A DNA stretch of 64,000 nucleotides from Leptolyngbya sp. BC1307 (GCF_002286735.1 NZ_NRTA01000003.1:143804-207803); one strand, 5' to 3'; shown: positions 35,938 through 46,006, counted from the stretch's first letter. The notes: generated by a model from the sequence alone, not told the origin. A program made the numbers and translations.

Positions 35938-37005
35938 ATGTCTTCTCAGGAAAAAGCTCAGTGGGATCTGGCAAAATTTTTGACGACGCTGGATTACTTT
36001 GGCGAGATTCCGTTTGTCGGCAGCTTTCGTTGGGTGCAGCAGCTGTTAGGAAAAAACCCAACTGTCCCTGGTGTGACTATGAGCGCAGTTAAAAAGGCCG
36101 TTGTGATCGGCGATCGCACTTCTGATCTGTTCAATTCGCTGCAGTCGCAGAACCTGTCGTCAGCAGATCTTATCTTCTATCCTTTGGCCTCAGTGCCTGC
36201 TACCGTCGCAACCGGCGAACTCAGCCAGCTGATTAGAGCAGCCGATACGGTAATTGTTTTAGCTGCGCCTGCCGCTTCAACACTGGCTGCTGACTTAGCT
36301 GTCTACCTAGGTGAAACCGCAAGCGTTGAGCAAACGATCTTTGACTTTTCGAAGGGTGACTTGTCAGCTTGGGGCGAGCTGGATGATGTGGTGATGGGGG
36401 GCGTCAGCCAGGGAAGCTTTTTTCTCAGAGATCAGAGCGCAGTGTTTGCTGGCAGTGTATCCACTGAGAATTCGGGTGGCTTTTCATCGGTGAGAACCAA
36501 AAACTTCGACCCGCCGTTTAGCTTTTCAGGATGGAGAGGGCTGCGGCTCAAGGTCAAAGGAGACGGGCAGCGCTACAAGCTAATCTTGCGCAATAACGAT
36601 GGCTGGGACAGCCCTGGATACATCCACTCTTTTGAGACGACAGCGGACGCTTGGACGGTAGTTGACATCCCATTTGACGAGCTGGTGCCTACTTTTCGAG
36701 CGCGATCGCTGCCAGATGCTGCCCCGTTTGACCCAGCGCGAATCGTCTCTTTGCAGCTGATGCTGAGCAAATTTGAATATGACCAGCGGCTCAACCCTCA
36801 GTTTACAGCTGGGCCTTTTCAGCTGGTGGTGAGCGATATTGGCGCGTACCGTCCGCGCTGGGGGGTACCGCTAGTGGCGATCGCTCAAGACAAAGCCGAG
36901 TACGAACGTTTACAGGCAGCGCTCGCGAACGCGCCGGTAGACTACCGGCTCATCGAACCGGGCCGCGAAGATCTGCTGGGTGCAATTACGCAAGCGCTGG
37001 CTTAG
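35938..37005 (+). CDS. CIA30 domain protein with degenerate N-terminal nucleotide-fold region
   Basis: A 355-residue protein with AAGGAG 6 nt before ATG. The C-terminal two thirds are a CIA30 (complex I intermediate-associated protein 30) domain: TIFDFSKGDLSAWGELDDVV, MGGVSQGSF, FSGWRGLRLKVKGDGQRYKL and LMLSKFEYDQRLNPQF. The N-terminal ~120 residues contain KKAVVIGDRTSDLF and ADTVIVLAAPA strands that look like a reduced Rossmann fold. In plants and many cyanobacteria the domain is joined to an SDR fold (HCF173 type, linked to psbA mRNA translation); here the SDR glycine motif is missing. A role in photosynthetic complex assembly is possible but inferred. Confidence 0.82.
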   Translation: MSSQEKAQWDLAKFLTTLDYFGEIPFVGSFRWVQQLLGKNPTVPGVTMSAVKKAVVIGDRTSDLFNSLQSQNLSSADLIFYPLASVPATVATGELSQLIRAADTVIVLAAPAASTLAADLAVYLGETASVEQTIFDFSKGDLSAWGELDDVVMGGVSQGSFFLRDQSAVFAGSVSTENSGGFSSVRTKNFDPPFSFSGWRGLRLKVKGDGQRYKLILRNNDGWDSPGYIHSFETTADAWTVVDIPFDELVPTFRARSLPDAAPFDPARIVSLQLMLSKFEYDQRLNPQFTAGPFQLVVSDIGAYRPRWGVPLVAIAQDKAEYERLQAALANAPVDYRLIEPGREDLLGAITQALA

Positions 37006-37045
37006 GGTTTGTCAGCTGATGGCTAATCTAATAGATAGTTGAAAG

Positions 37046-37699
37046 CTAGTAAGAAGGACGAGGGGTGCGATCACCTTTTACTTCCTGCTTGGCGCGATTG
37101 GCACTTTTCTTCAGTGCTTCCAGGCGGCGAATGTAGCGATCGCGCTGCTTTTTCTTAGGCGTTTGCTCAATCAGAGTCTTGAGAGCGCTGCCGAGGCTCT
37201 TGTAGGCGTTAGGCAGCGTATAGCCAAAGCGAGTGGCGATAGAAATTGCCTTTTCATCGGCTGTAATCGATTCTTGCAGCGTCTTCTGACCGTTGTTGCG
37301 CTTGTAAAGCCGCCAGCCAGAAACCCCACATAGGCCCATTGCTAATAGCAGCAATAACCCATCTTGCACCCACAGCTCACCGACTGCGCCGCCCAGACCA
37401 ATCGCCAGCGCCGCCATCTCCCAGCCATCACGAGGGATAGTATCGCTTTGAACGCGGGCCACCTCATGCCAGAACAGCAGATTGCGCTGGTCAATAGCGA
37501 GCTGCTCCCACTTGATCAAGTCAATTTGTACTTCGACCTGGTCGCGGCCTAGCTCTTCGCAGGTAATCAGCGGCGGCGCTACATCGGTAGCAGGCTCTAC
37601 GGTAACCCAGCTCTGTAGCTCGGGCGGCAGCAGGCTCCTCAGACGACGCAGTTCACCAATGTCGGCGCGGGGTGAAGTGTAGCTAGCGTAGGAGGTCAT
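37046..37699 (-). CDS. DUF3318 protein
   Basis: A 217-residue protein of the DUF3318 family of cyanobacteria, function unknown. The start is IGELRRLRSLLPPELQSWV; QRNLLFWHEVARVQSDTIPR has an HExx-like HEVAR stretch, which by itself does not establish a metalloprotease. Two hydrophobic segments follow (MAALAIGLGGAVGELW and LLLLLAMGLCGVSGW), then a soluble basic C-terminus (KKKQRDRYIRRLEALKKSA). It converges with the CIA30 gene, whose stop is 40 nt away. Confidence 0.85.
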   Translation of the reverse strand: MTSYASYTSPRADIGELRRLRSLLPPELQSWVTVEPATDVAPPLITCEELGRDQVEVQIDLIKWEQLAIDQRNLLFWHEVARVQSDTIPRDGWEMAALAIGLGGAVGELWVQDGLLLLLAMGLCGVSGWRLYKRNNGQKTLQESITADEKAISIATRFGYTLPNAYKSLGSALKTLIEQTPKKKQRDRYIRRLEALKKSANRAKQEVKGDRTPRPSY

Positions 37700-37949
37700 A
37701 GGTCTAAAAGCGATCTAACGGCAGGTAGAAGATAGAGGTGCAATGGCTGCTCAAAAGCGGTCAAATCAGGCGGAATCAGGGTTTAGATCAGGTAACCCGC
37801 CGTACCCACAAGTGATCTGCGCTACTGCACGCTTAGGTATTGGTTATAGCACGCTTGCAGCATGGGCGGCGTTGGTGTATTACCGTCCTCCTCATATCTT
37901 CGCAGATTTTTATGCTTTGCGAATTTTTGAGGATGAGCCGCGTTCATTA

Positions 37950-39038
37950 TTACAAAGAATCTTGAAGCTGAGCGATCGCCTCATCTAGCAAATAACATCC
38001 CTGCGCTACCGAGTCTACCCGGCAAAGCTGATCGCGCAGTTCGGCGGCACCCAAAAAGTCTTTGGCGTACCAGGCCATATGTTTGCGGGCCTGACGAATA
38101 CCTCGCACACCCTTGTATTCCCATAGCATAATCAGATGCTCTCGGGCGCACTGCAATCGTTCGACCGGGCCAGGCGCAGGCAGTCGCTGACCGGTCTTCA
38201 GGAAATGATCGATTTCGCCCACTAAAAAGGGATAACCTAGCGTTCCTCTTGAGCACATGATGCCATCTGCCTGAGTCTGCAATAAGCACCGCAGGGCAGA
38301 GTCTACAGAGACAATATCGCCATTGGCAATCACTGGAATATCTAGCGCCGCTTTGACCTTAGCAATCCATTCCCAGCGAGCGCTACCGGTATAGCCCTGG
38401 GCGCGGGTACGGCCATGCAGCGTCAGCATCTGCGCCCCTGCTGCCGCCATCTGCTGAGCAAATTCAACAGCGTTAATCGCTTCATCTGACCAGCCAATCC
38501 GGGTTTTGACGGTAACCGGCACGCTGACGGCTTGGCAGACCGCTTCGACGATTTGGATGGCGGTAGCCGGGTCGCGCAGGAGAGAAGATCCGCCGCCATT
38601 TTTTGTGATTTTGTTGACAGGGCAGCCCATGTTGATGTCGATAGTGTCTGCGCCCTGATCAACGGCTTTACGAGCGGCTTCTGCCAAAAAGTCGGGGCGG
38701 CAGTCGAATAGCTGAATGCTGATCGGTCGCTCGTCGGGGTCGATATCCATCACCTCGGGCAGGCGGCGCAAATGATGCATCTCAGCAGCGCTGACCATCT
38801 CGGTATACATCATTGAAACTGGGGCATAGCGACGAACCAGCCGCCGAAAGACCTTGTCGGTGACGCCAGATAGCGGAGATTGCAGCACTCGGCTATTGAT
38901 GGTGACACTGCCAATTTGCAGGGGAGATTGGAGGCGCGATCGCATCAGTTCTAACTGATCCATGTCCCATTCATCAGACAGCCCTGATCGTTCAGGTGTC
39001 TTGGATACGGCTGTAGAGGTCAGAGTCGTCACGGACAT
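37950..39038 (-). CDS. dusB: tRNA-dihydrouridine synthase, DusB/NifR3-like
   Basis: A 362-residue FMN-dependent enzyme that reduces uridines in tRNA D-loops. The TIM barrel begins INSRVLQSPLSGVTDKVFRR. The signature DINMGCPVNKITKNGGGSSL (about 132-151) contains the catalytic Cys. Further family blocks are TVKTRIGWSDEAINAVEF, MLTLHGRTRAQGYTGSARWE with the HGRTR sequence, and IPVIANGDIVS. The C-terminal helical domain (about 290-362) binds tRNA. The N-terminus has about 30 extra residues. It is divergent from the EamA transporter gene, with 78 nt between starts. Confidence 0.92.
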   Translation of the reverse strand: MSVTTLTSTAVSKTPERSGLSDEWDMDQLELMRSRLQSPLQIGSVTINSRVLQSPLSGVTDKVFRRLVRRYAPVSMMYTEMVSAAEMHHLRRLPEVMDIDPDERPISIQLFDCRPDFLAEAARKAVDQGADTIDINMGCPVNKITKNGGGSSLLRDPATAIQIVEAVCQAVSVPVTVKTRIGWSDEAINAVEFAQQMAAAGAQMLTLHGRTRAQGYTGSARWEWIAKVKAALDIPVIANGDIVSVDSALRCLLQTQADGIMCSRGTLGYPFLVGEIDHFLKTGQRLPAPGPVERLQCAREHLIMLWEYKGVRGIRQARKHMAWYAKDFLGAAELRDQLCRVDSVAQGCYLLDEAIAQLQDSL

Positions 39039-39116
39039 ATCCTGTGCGCAATAGCGCTTAGCTTAAAACACTATTCTATGGTGATGAGGGATGAGGGATG
39101 TGCAAGGAGATAAACA

Positions 39117-40127
39117 ATGCCGTTATATGGACTGATCGCCATCAGTAGTACTGGCCAGCCGCTCATCGGTGAAGCAGCAGCGCTAACAGCGGCGATCTTA
39201 TGGGCAGCAGCAACGCTGATGTTTGGCAGAATGGGGCGGCAGCTTGCGCCCGTTGTCCTGAATCTGGCGAAAGGACTATTCGCGATCGCCTTCATCTTAA
39301 TCACGCTGGCCATTCGACCCGCACTACCAGCGGCAGCCGCCTCAGCTTCAGACACATCCGCCTTTCCAGTCACTGCCACGCTCTATCTGCTGCTCAGTGG
39401 CGGCATCGGCATCGGGCTAGGCGATACGGCTTACTTTTCTGCAATCAATACTTTGGGAGCGCGGCGGGCACTGCTGTTAGAGACCCTGGCACCGCCAATG
39501 GCAGCCGTACTCGCCTGGATATTTTTAGCCGAGCAACTGTCGCCAATGGCTGTCGTGGGTATTGGGCTGACCTTGCTAGGGGTTGCCTGGGTGATCAGTG
39601 AGCGGGTGCCCGGCACCGATCAGAAAAAATGGGGCGCAGGCATTCAGGTGGCGCTGCTAGCGACCTTTTGTCAGGCATCGGGCGCGGTACTCTCGCGAGC
39701 AGCCCTGGCTAATACGACGGTCGATCCGCTGTGGAGTTCGCTGCTCAGGCTGCTGGCAGGGCTGGTGTTTATGGGCATTTTGGTCGCCGTGCAGCCCCAG
39801 CGTCTGGGCGAATATCAGCGCAGCGCAGTCGCTGAGGCGCAAGGCACCTGGCAGATTCGCTGGCGCAGCAGTCTGGCAGCGCTAAAGACCCCTCGCCTGA
39901 TAGCGGCGGTCGGAATCGCTGCTTTTTTTGCCACTTATCTGGGCATTTGGCTACAGCAAATCGCCTTAAAATATACGGCTGCGGGCATTGCCCAGTCACT
40001 GCTAGCAACCAGTCCGCTGTTTGTGCTGCCGATGGCGGCACTGCTGGGCGATCACATTAGCTGGCGAGCAACTGTAGGGGCAGCGATCGCCCTCAGTGGG
40101 GTGTGGCTGCTGTTTTTTATCAGTTGA
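39117..40127 (+). CDS. EamA/DMT-family transporter
   Basis: A 336-residue inner-membrane protein with ten hydrophobic segments in two EamA repeats. AAGGAG lies 7 nt before the ATG. The first repeat starts GEAAALTAAILWAAATLMFG and ends VVGIGLTLLGVAWVISE; the second starts IQVALLATFCQASGAVLSRA and ends WRATVGAAIALSGVWLLFFI. Members export metabolites such as amino acids; the substrate is not predictable here. No ligand or regulator gene is adjacent. Confidence 0.9.
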   Translation: MPLYGLIAISSTGQPLIGEAAALTAAILWAAATLMFGRMGRQLAPVVLNLAKGLFAIAFILITLAIRPALPAAAASASDTSAFPVTATLYLLLSGGIGIGLGDTAYFSAINTLGARRALLLETLAPPMAAVLAWIFLAEQLSPMAVVGIGLTLLGVAWVISERVPGTDQKKWGAGIQVALLATFCQASGAVLSRAALANTTVDPLWSSLLRLLAGLVFMGILVAVQPQRLGEYQRSAVAEAQGTWQIRWRSSLAALKTPRLIAAVGIAAFFATYLGIWLQQIALKYTAAGIAQSLLATSPLFVLPMAALLGDHISWRATVGAAIALSGVWLLFFIS

Positions 40128-40134
40128 GTTATGA

Positions 40135-40190
40135 AGTGGGAGACAGGGGTCAGAATGCAGGAGACAGGAGACAGAATGCAGGCAGAATCT
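40135..40190. repeat. Degenerate GGAGACAG repeats
   Basis: Copies of (A)GGAGACAG and CAGAATGCAGG alternate just after the EamA gene. This low-complexity pattern (GGAGTCAG/CAGAATTCAG type) is common between genes in filamentous cyanobacteria; a second patch occurs at 46975-47022. Confidence 0.6.
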
Positions 40191-40220
40191 TAGGTGCTTT
40201 GATCGATTTATCGCTCAAGC

Positions 40221-40463
40221 TCAGGCTACTTTCGTTCGGGATGCGCTGTCCCAATGCAGCCGCTGCGGTGCGGGCATGGCTTCTCCTAGAGAAAAGCGCT
40301 TGCGCTCCCCTCCAACTTGGGTCTCCGCAATCTGAGTCACCGAAGCAGACACATCAGCCGGCTGAGATTTGGCTGGGTACGCTACCTGCCATCGGCCTGT
40401 CAGCGGGTCTCGGTACGTTTCAAAGGGGTTAGGCGTGAGCGGTTGGCGGCAAGGCTTGGGCAC
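40221..40463 (-). CDS. Short conserved protein with NPFETYRDP motif
   Basis: An 80-residue protein starting at GTG (40463). The N-terminal part CRQPLTPNPFETYRDPLTGR matches a pattern I know from short cyanobacterial proteins (NPF.TYRDP.TG.W.V), so this part is likely genuine coding sequence. The remainder is low-complexity and polar, and its true end may vary between strains. No signal peptide or membrane segment. Function unknown. Confidence 0.6.
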   Translation of the reverse strand: MPKPCRQPLTPNPFETYRDPLTGRWQVAYPAKSQPADVSASVTQIAETQVGGERKRFSLGEAMPAPQRLHWDSASRTKVA

Positions 40464-40745
40464 AGCTATTCCTCAGAAGGGTCATGAATTCTCTCATACC
40501 TGAACTCTGCCAAGAAGCAGAGTGGGGCTTAGCACCGGGCCGAACGCTTAACTGTTAAAAGCACAATCGATCAAAGTTCAGTCAAAAAGGGGGGGTAGAC
40601 CGGCCCCCGATGAGCCCTGACTCAACGCAGCTCAACAGACTTGAGAGCGCCCATATACGACTTGATACAATTATTACATGAAGTTTCTCTATTGCTTGTG
40701 TGAAGATACGGACTTGTCGGCAAAAGGTACCGATAGGCCGGCAGT

Positions 40746-41957
40746 TTATTCCTTCAGCAGAAGATAATAAAGCGCTCCGGTGTCATTGATTAGCCCGGCG
40801 ACTTCTCCAGCTTCAGCGCCTGTTCCGACAAAGAGATCTACCCGCCCGGCTCCCTTAATTGCCCCGCCGGTGTCTTGGTCTAAGACAAATCGGCTGGTGG
40901 CGGTTGTCGTCAGGGTACCGTCATCGATGCGCTGAGGTAGCGGTAAGTGAATGAGTGCCAGTGCGCCTGGTGGCATCAGTGACTTATCGGTGGCAATAGA
41001 GCGGCCTGCTGTTACCGGAAACCCTAAGCTGCCAGTCGCAGGTGCACCTTGGGTCTCTCGGAAGAAGACAAAGCGATTGTTGCGCGGCAGGTATTGGTCT
41101 AGCGCCTCAGGGTTTTGCTCAAAGTATTCGATCAAGACCGGTAGCGATAGCGCTTCTTCGGCGATGATGCCGTCGTCAATCAGGGCGCGGCCAATGCTGC
41201 TGTAGGGATAGTTAGTGCGGCCATCGTAGCCCACCGATAGGGTGCGGCCATCGGTAAGCGCTAATCGGGCGGAGCCCTGCACCTGGGTTAAAAAAGCTTC
41301 TAGACGATTGGGCAACCATGCCAGCGCTAGACCTCTGAGCGGCCCTTGATCGCTCTGTAGGCCGTCGGCCCCCTCTAGTTCGAGACGGGTAGGGTGCGGT
41401 TCAGGCCACTGATCGAGCGCAGACGGACGCTGATAGATCGGGTAGCGGTACTCAGCGGTCGGCGTCAGGCTCGCAGCGTAGGTCGGCTCAAAGTAGCCAG
41501 TAAAAGCAACGCTGCCCGCTTCGTCTTGCCCGGTCGCCTGATAGAAATCAAACTCGGCGGTAATGGCCTGCTGCAAATCGGCAGCAGACTCGCTCTGTAG
41601 CAGTAGGGTGCGAAATCTGAGCAGGCTACGCTGTACGCGGCTATAGGTGATGCCTGGAACGGCGTAATTGCTGTAGGCGGTGACTGAGCCGGGCGTCCGG
41701 AGATAGGCCAGGCTGTTGTCAATGGCGGTGAGCAGGGCCGAGCGATCGCCCGCTAAAGCCGTACCCTCAGCGCCAGCGATCGCCGGCTGGTCAAACAGGC
41801 GAGTATCTTGCGCAATCAGGCGGGCGGCTTGCTGCTCATCGGGGCAGGTCAGCCGGGTGAGAGGCAGATCAGCCGCGCGGCCAACGCTAGCTGAAGTAAG
41901 CGCGATCGCAACACCGAGCACAAAGGCACTGAGCAAAACTTGAGGAGAGGTTCGCAA
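40746..41957 (-). CDS. mltA: Membrane-bound lytic murein transglycosylase A
   Basis: A 403-residue periplasmic enzyme that cleaves the glycan strands of peptidoglycan to give 1,6-anhydro ends. A TTG start at 41957 leads into a signal peptide (LLSAFVLGVAIALTSASVGRA). The MltA barrel contains VAFTGYFEPTYAASL and GRTNYPYSSIGRALIDDGII, and the 3D domain at the C-terminus has FVLDQDTGGAIKGAGRVDLF and FVGTGAEAGEVAG with the conserved Asp residues. The N-terminal Cys of lipid-anchored MltA is not evident, so it may be soluble in the periplasm. Length is near that of E. coli MltA (365) plus an N-terminal addition. Confidence 0.93.
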   Translation of the reverse strand: MRTSPQVLLSAFVLGVAIALTSASVGRAADLPLTRLTCPDEQQAARLIAQDTRLFDQPAIAGAEGTALAGDRSALLTAIDNSLAYLRTPGSVTAYSNYAVPGITYSRVQRSLLRFRTLLLQSESAADLQQAITAEFDFYQATGQDEAGSVAFTGYFEPTYAASLTPTAEYRYPIYQRPSALDQWPEPHPTRLELEGADGLQSDQGPLRGLALAWLPNRLEAFLTQVQGSARLALTDGRTLSVGYDGRTNYPYSSIGRALIDDGIIAEEALSLPVLIEYFEQNPEALDQYLPRNNRFVFFRETQGAPATGSLGFPVTAGRSIATDKSLMPPGALALIHLPLPQRIDDGTLTTTATSRFVLDQDTGGAIKGAGRVDLFVGTGAEAGEVAGLINDTGALYYLLLKE

Positions 41958-42020
41958 GGGAAGTATCTAAAGCTACCCTACGAATTCTAGTCCCTTTCGA
42001 TTGCGAACCTCATGGCGGCG

Positions 42021-42275
42021 TTAATACCGTTCGACGCTGGAATTGAAGATGGGCTCTACGCGAATAGCCGCAACGCGAGAGGGGCGAATCACCATATATT
42101 CGCCTGGGTTGACCTTCGGAATAGGAACGTTGATAAATTCTTCAGCAGTGGCCTTAGGCATAAGCTTATCGCTATACCACTTTTGAAAGTCTTGAATGGT
42201 GGTGAACCGCACTTCTTCTTTATGCCCACCGTCAAAAGCGATATGGACGATATATTCGCTGGGAGTTCTCGGCAT
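42021..42275 (-). CDS. Small conserved protein of unknown function
   Basis: An 84-residue protein starting ATG at 42275. It contains EYIVHIAFDGGHKEEVRF, FQKWYSDKL and PGEYMVIRPSRVAAIRVEPI, giving a small alpha/beta protein with a final strand pair. I believe similar short proteins are widespread in cyanobacteria but know no function. It lies between mltA and the epimerase gene, all on the minus strand; spacing of 131 nt to the epimerase stop suggests a separate promoter. Confidence 0.7.
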   Translation of the reverse strand: MPRTPSEYIVHIAFDGGHKEEVRFTTIQDFQKWYSDKLMPKATAEEFINVPIPKVNPGEYMVIRPSRVAAIRVEPIFNSSVERY

Positions 42276-42406
42276 CTTACAAGGTGGTTTCTAGAAGGAC
42301 GAAATTAGTATTGGTTGATAAATGCCAAAACTCCCATCTCACCTTCAGATTTCCATAGATTTCGGCGGGCAGAGCTGAGCCCACAAGACTTAACAGCGCT
42401 AGGGCG

Positions 42407-43417
42407 TTAAGCGTCGCCGTAATAGCTCTGGTACCAATCGACAAATTTTTGGATGCCCACCGAGAGAGACGTTTCGGGCTTAAATCCGACATCGTTCATC
42501 AGATCTTCCACGTCAGCGTAGGTAGCAGGCACATCTCCTGGCTGCATTGGCATCATCACCTTTTCGGCGGTTTTGCCCATCGCCTGCTCGATGGTGGTGA
42601 TGAAGTCCATCAGGGTGACGGGGCTATGATTGCCAATGTTGTAGATTTTGTAGGGGGCGGCAGTGGGGGCGTTCTGCGCTAGAGCTTCGTCTTTGCTGAG
42701 CCTGGCAGGTAGCCGTTTCATCACCCGCATAATGCCTTCGACAATGTCGTCTATGTAAGTGAAGTCGCGCTTCATCTGGCCGTGATTGTAGACTTCGATA
42801 GCGCGGCCATGAGCGATCGCATCGACAAACTTAAAGTAAGCCATATCGGGCCGGCCCCAGGGGCCATAGACCGTAAAAAATCTGAGGCCCGTTACCGGCA
42901 GATCGTACAGGTGGCTATAGGCATGGGCCATCAGCTCATTAGACTTTTTGGTGGCGGCATATAGCGAGACCGGATGGTCTACCCGGTCTTCGGTGGCGAA
43001 GGGGACCTTGCGGTTTTGGCCATAGACCGAGCTAGAGGAGGCAAACACCAGATGCGCGACATGGTGGGCATGACGACAGCCCTCTAAAATGTTCACAAAG
43101 CCCAGCAGGTTGCTATCGGCGTAGGCCAGCGGGTTTTGCAAGGAGTAGCGCACGCCCGCCTGAGCGGCTAAATGGACGACGCAGCTAAACGGCTGGTCTG
43201 CAAATAGGCGAGCAGTGGCGGTGCGATCGCCCACATCCATCTGCTCAAAGGTGAAATTGTCAAAAGCCTGTAGCTGAGCGAGCCGATCTTTCTTCAGCCC
43301 CACCTCGTAGTAATCATTCAGATTATCAATGCCGTAAACCTGCTCCCCAGATTCTAGTAACCGCAGAGATAAAAAATAGCCAACGAACCCAGCAGCACCG
43401 GTTACGAGTATTGACAT
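42407..43417 (-). CDS. NAD-dependent sugar epimerase, UDP-glucuronate 4-epimerase-like
   Basis: A 336-residue extended SDR enzyme. The ATG at 43417 (MSILVTGAAGFVGYFLSLRL) places the GxxGxxG nucleotide-binding motif at residues 7-13; a longer frame from 43474 adds 19 residues unrelated to the family. Catalytic YAATKKSNE holds the Tyr-x3-Lys pair, preceded by the Ser in FASSSSVYG. YGPWGRPDMAYFKF and RDFTYIDDIVEGI are typical of the UDP-glucuronate/UDP-galacturonate epimerase group that supplies GalA for cell-surface polysaccharides. It could serve the glycosyltransferases in this window, but the distance makes that speculative. Confidence 0.9.
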   Translation of the reverse strand: MSILVTGAAGFVGYFLSLRLLESGEQVYGIDNLNDYYEVGLKKDRLAQLQAFDNFTFEQMDVGDRTATARLFADQPFSCVVHLAAQAGVRYSLQNPLAYADSNLLGFVNILEGCRHAHHVAHLVFASSSSVYGQNRKVPFATEDRVDHPVSLYAATKKSNELMAHAYSHLYDLPVTGLRFFTVYGPWGRPDMAYFKFVDAIAHGRAIEVYNHGQMKRDFTYIDDIVEGIMRVMKRLPARLSKDEALAQNAPTAAPYKIYNIGNHSPVTLMDFITTIEQAMGKTAEKVMMPMQPGDVPATYADVEDLMNDVGFKPETSLSVGIQKFVDWYQSYYGDA

Positions 43418-43852
43418 GGTGATTAGGTAGAGTGATAGGGCAGCCAGTTCTGCAATGCAGAGGTGGCGAGTCAAAAGGGTAGCTATCGGGCCTAGCTTTG
43501 ATACTCAGCGAGCACCCAGCGATAACATCATAGGGGGGAGCATAGCGCCCTGAAATGCGGCAATGATGTTGATTTTACAAAGTCAGATGAGGCATGGGCA
43601 AAACATTTGCGTTGAGTCAGCGTCGGCCCTGCTTAAAGACGCCCAATGTCTGTCATTCGGCCATTAGAGGCTGATCATTAAGACCACTTATCCTTCAGCC
43701 TACCCCTCACTGACGCCTGCCCCTCACTGCCTCACTCAGCGGCTAAAACCCTGTAAAACCGACTTTTCTAACCGATTACACAAGGCTTCGTCATCAGTGA
43801 TACGATTGCCAAAGCACAAAATGAGAAAACTAAAAAGAGTAAGGACTCCTCA
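43418..43852. other. Divergent intergenic region upstream of pnp
   Basis: About 435 bases between the epimerase and pnp starts. It contains CCCCTCACTG-type repeats (CTACCCCTCACTGACGCCTG then CCCCTCACTGCCTCACT) near 43705-43735. No gene is supported. Cyanobacterial pnp mRNAs often have structured leaders, but I see no clear RNase III-type stem by eye. Confidence 0.4.
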
Positions 43853-46006
43853 ATGCAAGAAATTGATAAGTCGATTTCCATCGACGGCCGGGACATTCAG
43901 CTTAAGGTGGGCCTGTTAGCGCCCCAAGCTGGTGGCTCGGTACTTGTAAGTTCTGGCGATACGGCTGTGTTGGTGACAGCTACGCGATCTTCTGGCAGAG
44001 AAGGCATCGACTTTTTGCCTTTGCTGGTTGACTACGAAGAGCGTCTCTACGCGGCAGGTCGCATTCCCGGTGGCTTTTTACGGCGAGAAGGCCGTCCGCC
44101 TGAGCGGGCAACGCTCACCAGCCGTCTGATTGACCGGCCCATGCGCCCCCTGTTTCCCCAATGGATTCGCGATGACATCCAGATTGTAGCGACCACGATC
44201 TCAATGGATGAAGATGTCCCGCCTGACGTACTTGCAGCAACCGGCGCATCGATTGCCGTGCTGCTAGCCGAACTTCCTTTCTATGGCCCGATGGCGGCTG
44301 TGCGCGTGGGCCTAGTCGGTGACGATTTTATCATCAACCCCACCTACGCAGAAATTGAAGCGGGTGACCTGGATCTGATCGTGGCGGGCTCTCCCGATGG
44401 CGTGATCATGGTCGAAGCCGGGGCCAATCAGCTGCCGGAGCAAGACATTATTGAAGCGATTGATTTTGGGTATGAAGTGGTTCGCGACCTGATTCAGGCG
44501 CAGCTAGACCTGGTGGAAGAGCTGGGTCTAAAGCGGCCAACCGAGCCTGCGCCTGTGGTCGATGAGACGCTGGAGAGCTTTTTGAGCGATCGCGCGACCG
44601 CACCCATTCAGGCGGTACTCAAGCAGTTTGAGCAGACTAAGGCTGAGCGAGACGACAAACTCGACTCCATCAAAGCCGAAATTGCCGAAGAAATTAAAGC
44701 GCTAGAAGAAGACAATGCCGTTCGAGTAGCCGTCAGTGAGAACAAAAAGGCGCTGGGCAAGTCATTCAAGAACCTGACCAAAAAGCTAATGCGCGCCCAA
44801 ATCTTAGAAGAAGGCATGCGCGTCGATGGTCGTAAGCTCGACCAGGTGCGCAAAATCACCTGTCAAACGGGCATTTTGCCCAAGCGGGTTCACGGCACTG
44901 GCCTCTTTCAGCGGGGCCTGACTCAGGTGCTGTCGATTACGACTTTAGGGACGCCGGGTGACGCGCAGATGATGGACGATCTGCATCCTAGTGACGATAA
45001 GAAGTATCTGCACCATTACAATTTTCCGCCGTATTCGGTGGGTGAAACTCGGCCTATGCGATCGCCCGGTCGCCGAGAAATTGGCCACGGCGCACTTGCA
45101 GAACGCGCGCTTATCCCTGTACTGCCCTCTCAAGAAGACTTTCCCTATATCATCCGGGTGGTTTCCGAGGTGCTCTCATCGAATGGATCAACTTCGATGG
45201 GTTCAGTTTGCGGCTCTACGCTGTCTCTGATGGATGCAGGCGTACCGATTACTCAGCCGGTTAGCGGCGCGGCCATGGGCTTGATTCGTGAGGGCGATGA
45301 GGTGCGCATTCTCACTGACATTCAGGGCATTGAAGACTTCTTGGGCGACATGGACTTCAAGGTCGCGGGTACCGACAGCGGTATCACTGCCCTGCAAATG
45401 GATATGAAGATCACTGGCCTGCCAATGGCTGTCATTAGCGATGCGATCAATCAAGCACGTCCGGCGCGTCTGCATATTTTAGAAAAGATGCTGGAGGCCA
45501 TCGACAAGCCTCGCGTTGAGGTCTCACCCTACGCGCCGCGCTTGCTCACCATGCAGATCAACCCCGACCAGATCGGGATGGTGATCGGCCCAGGCGGTAA
45601 GCAGATTAAAGCCATTACCGAAAAGACAGGAGCCAAAGTCGATATTCAAGATGACGGCATCGTGACGATTTCGGCCATCGACTCTGACAAGGCTAAGCAG
45701 GCGCAGAAGATGATCGAAGGGATTACCCACGTCGCTGAAGCAGGCAACGTGTATATGGGTAAAGTCACTCGTGTGATTCCGATTGGCGCGTTTGTCGAAT
45801 TTATGCCCGGCAAAGAAGGCATGGTTCACATCTCTCAGCTCGCTGACTACCGCGTCAATAAGGTAGAAGACGAGGTCAATGTGGATGACGAAGTGCTGGT
45901 CAAAGTGCGCGAGATTGACAATCGCGGGCGCGTCAACCTGACTCGTTTGGGCATTCACCCTGACGAAGCTGAAAAAGCAAAGTCTGCGGCGGGTGTTGCT
46001 GAGTAA
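43853..46006 (+). CDS. pnp: Polyribonucleotide nucleotidyltransferase (PNPase)
   Basis: A 717-residue exoribonuclease that phosphorolyses RNA 3'-5' and can add heteropolymeric tails, the main tailing activity in cyanobacteria lacking poly(A) polymerase. Two RNase PH domains are seen ([58 protein letters not shown]), joined by a helical domain with an acidic Lys-rich insert. The KH domain has [15 protein letters not shown] (about 577-591) and the S1 domain [20 protein letters not shown] (about 643-662). Length is typical. A strong terminator follows at 46042-46074. Confidence 0.97.
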   Translation: MQEIDKSISIDGRDIQLKVGLLAPQAGGSVLVSSGDTAVLVTATRSSGREGIDFLPLLVDYEERLYAAGRIPGGFLRREGRPPERATLTSRLIDRPMRPLFPQWIRDDIQIVATTISMDEDVPPDVLAATGASIAVLLAELPFYGPMAAVRVGLVGDDFIINPTYAEIEAGDLDLIVAGSPDGVIMVEAGANQLPEQDIIEAIDFGYEVVRDLIQAQLDLVEELGLKRPTEPAPVVDETLESFLSDRATAPIQAVLKQFEQTKAERDDKLDSIKAEIAEEIKALEEDNAVRVAVSENKKALGKSFKNLTKKLMRAQILEEGMRVDGRKLDQVRKITCQTGILPKRVHGTGLFQRGLTQVLSITTLGTPGDAQMMDDLHPSDDKKYLHHYNFPPYSVGETRPMRSPGRREIGHGALAERALIPVLPSQEDFPYIIRVVSEVLSSNGSTSMGSVCGSTLSLMDAGVPITQPVSGAAMGLIREGDEVRILTDIQGIEDFLGDMDFKVAGTDSGITALQMDMKITGLPMAVISDAINQARPARLHILEKMLEAIDKPRVEVSPYAPRLLTMQINPDQIGMVIGPGGKQIKAITEKTGAKVDIQDDGIVTISAIDSDKAKQAQKMIEGITHVAEAGNVYMGKVTRVIPIGAFVEFMPGKEGMVHISQLADYRVNKVEDEVNVDDEVLVKVREIDNRGRVNLTRLGIHPDEAEKAKSAAGVAE

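Noticed and set aside
37743..37988. An 81-codon plus-strand frame
   Set aside because: It overlaps the 3' end of the dihydrouridine synthase gene by 39 nt on the other strand and has no ribosome-binding site or known motif.
43418..43474. An N-terminal extension of the epimerase
   Set aside because: The family starts at the Met at 43417 with the glycine motif directly after it; the extra 19 residues do not fit.
43600..43852. A possible Yfr1-type small RNA near the CCCCTCACTG repeats
   Set aside because: The Yfr1 core ACTCCTCACAC is not present and no terminator-like stem follows.
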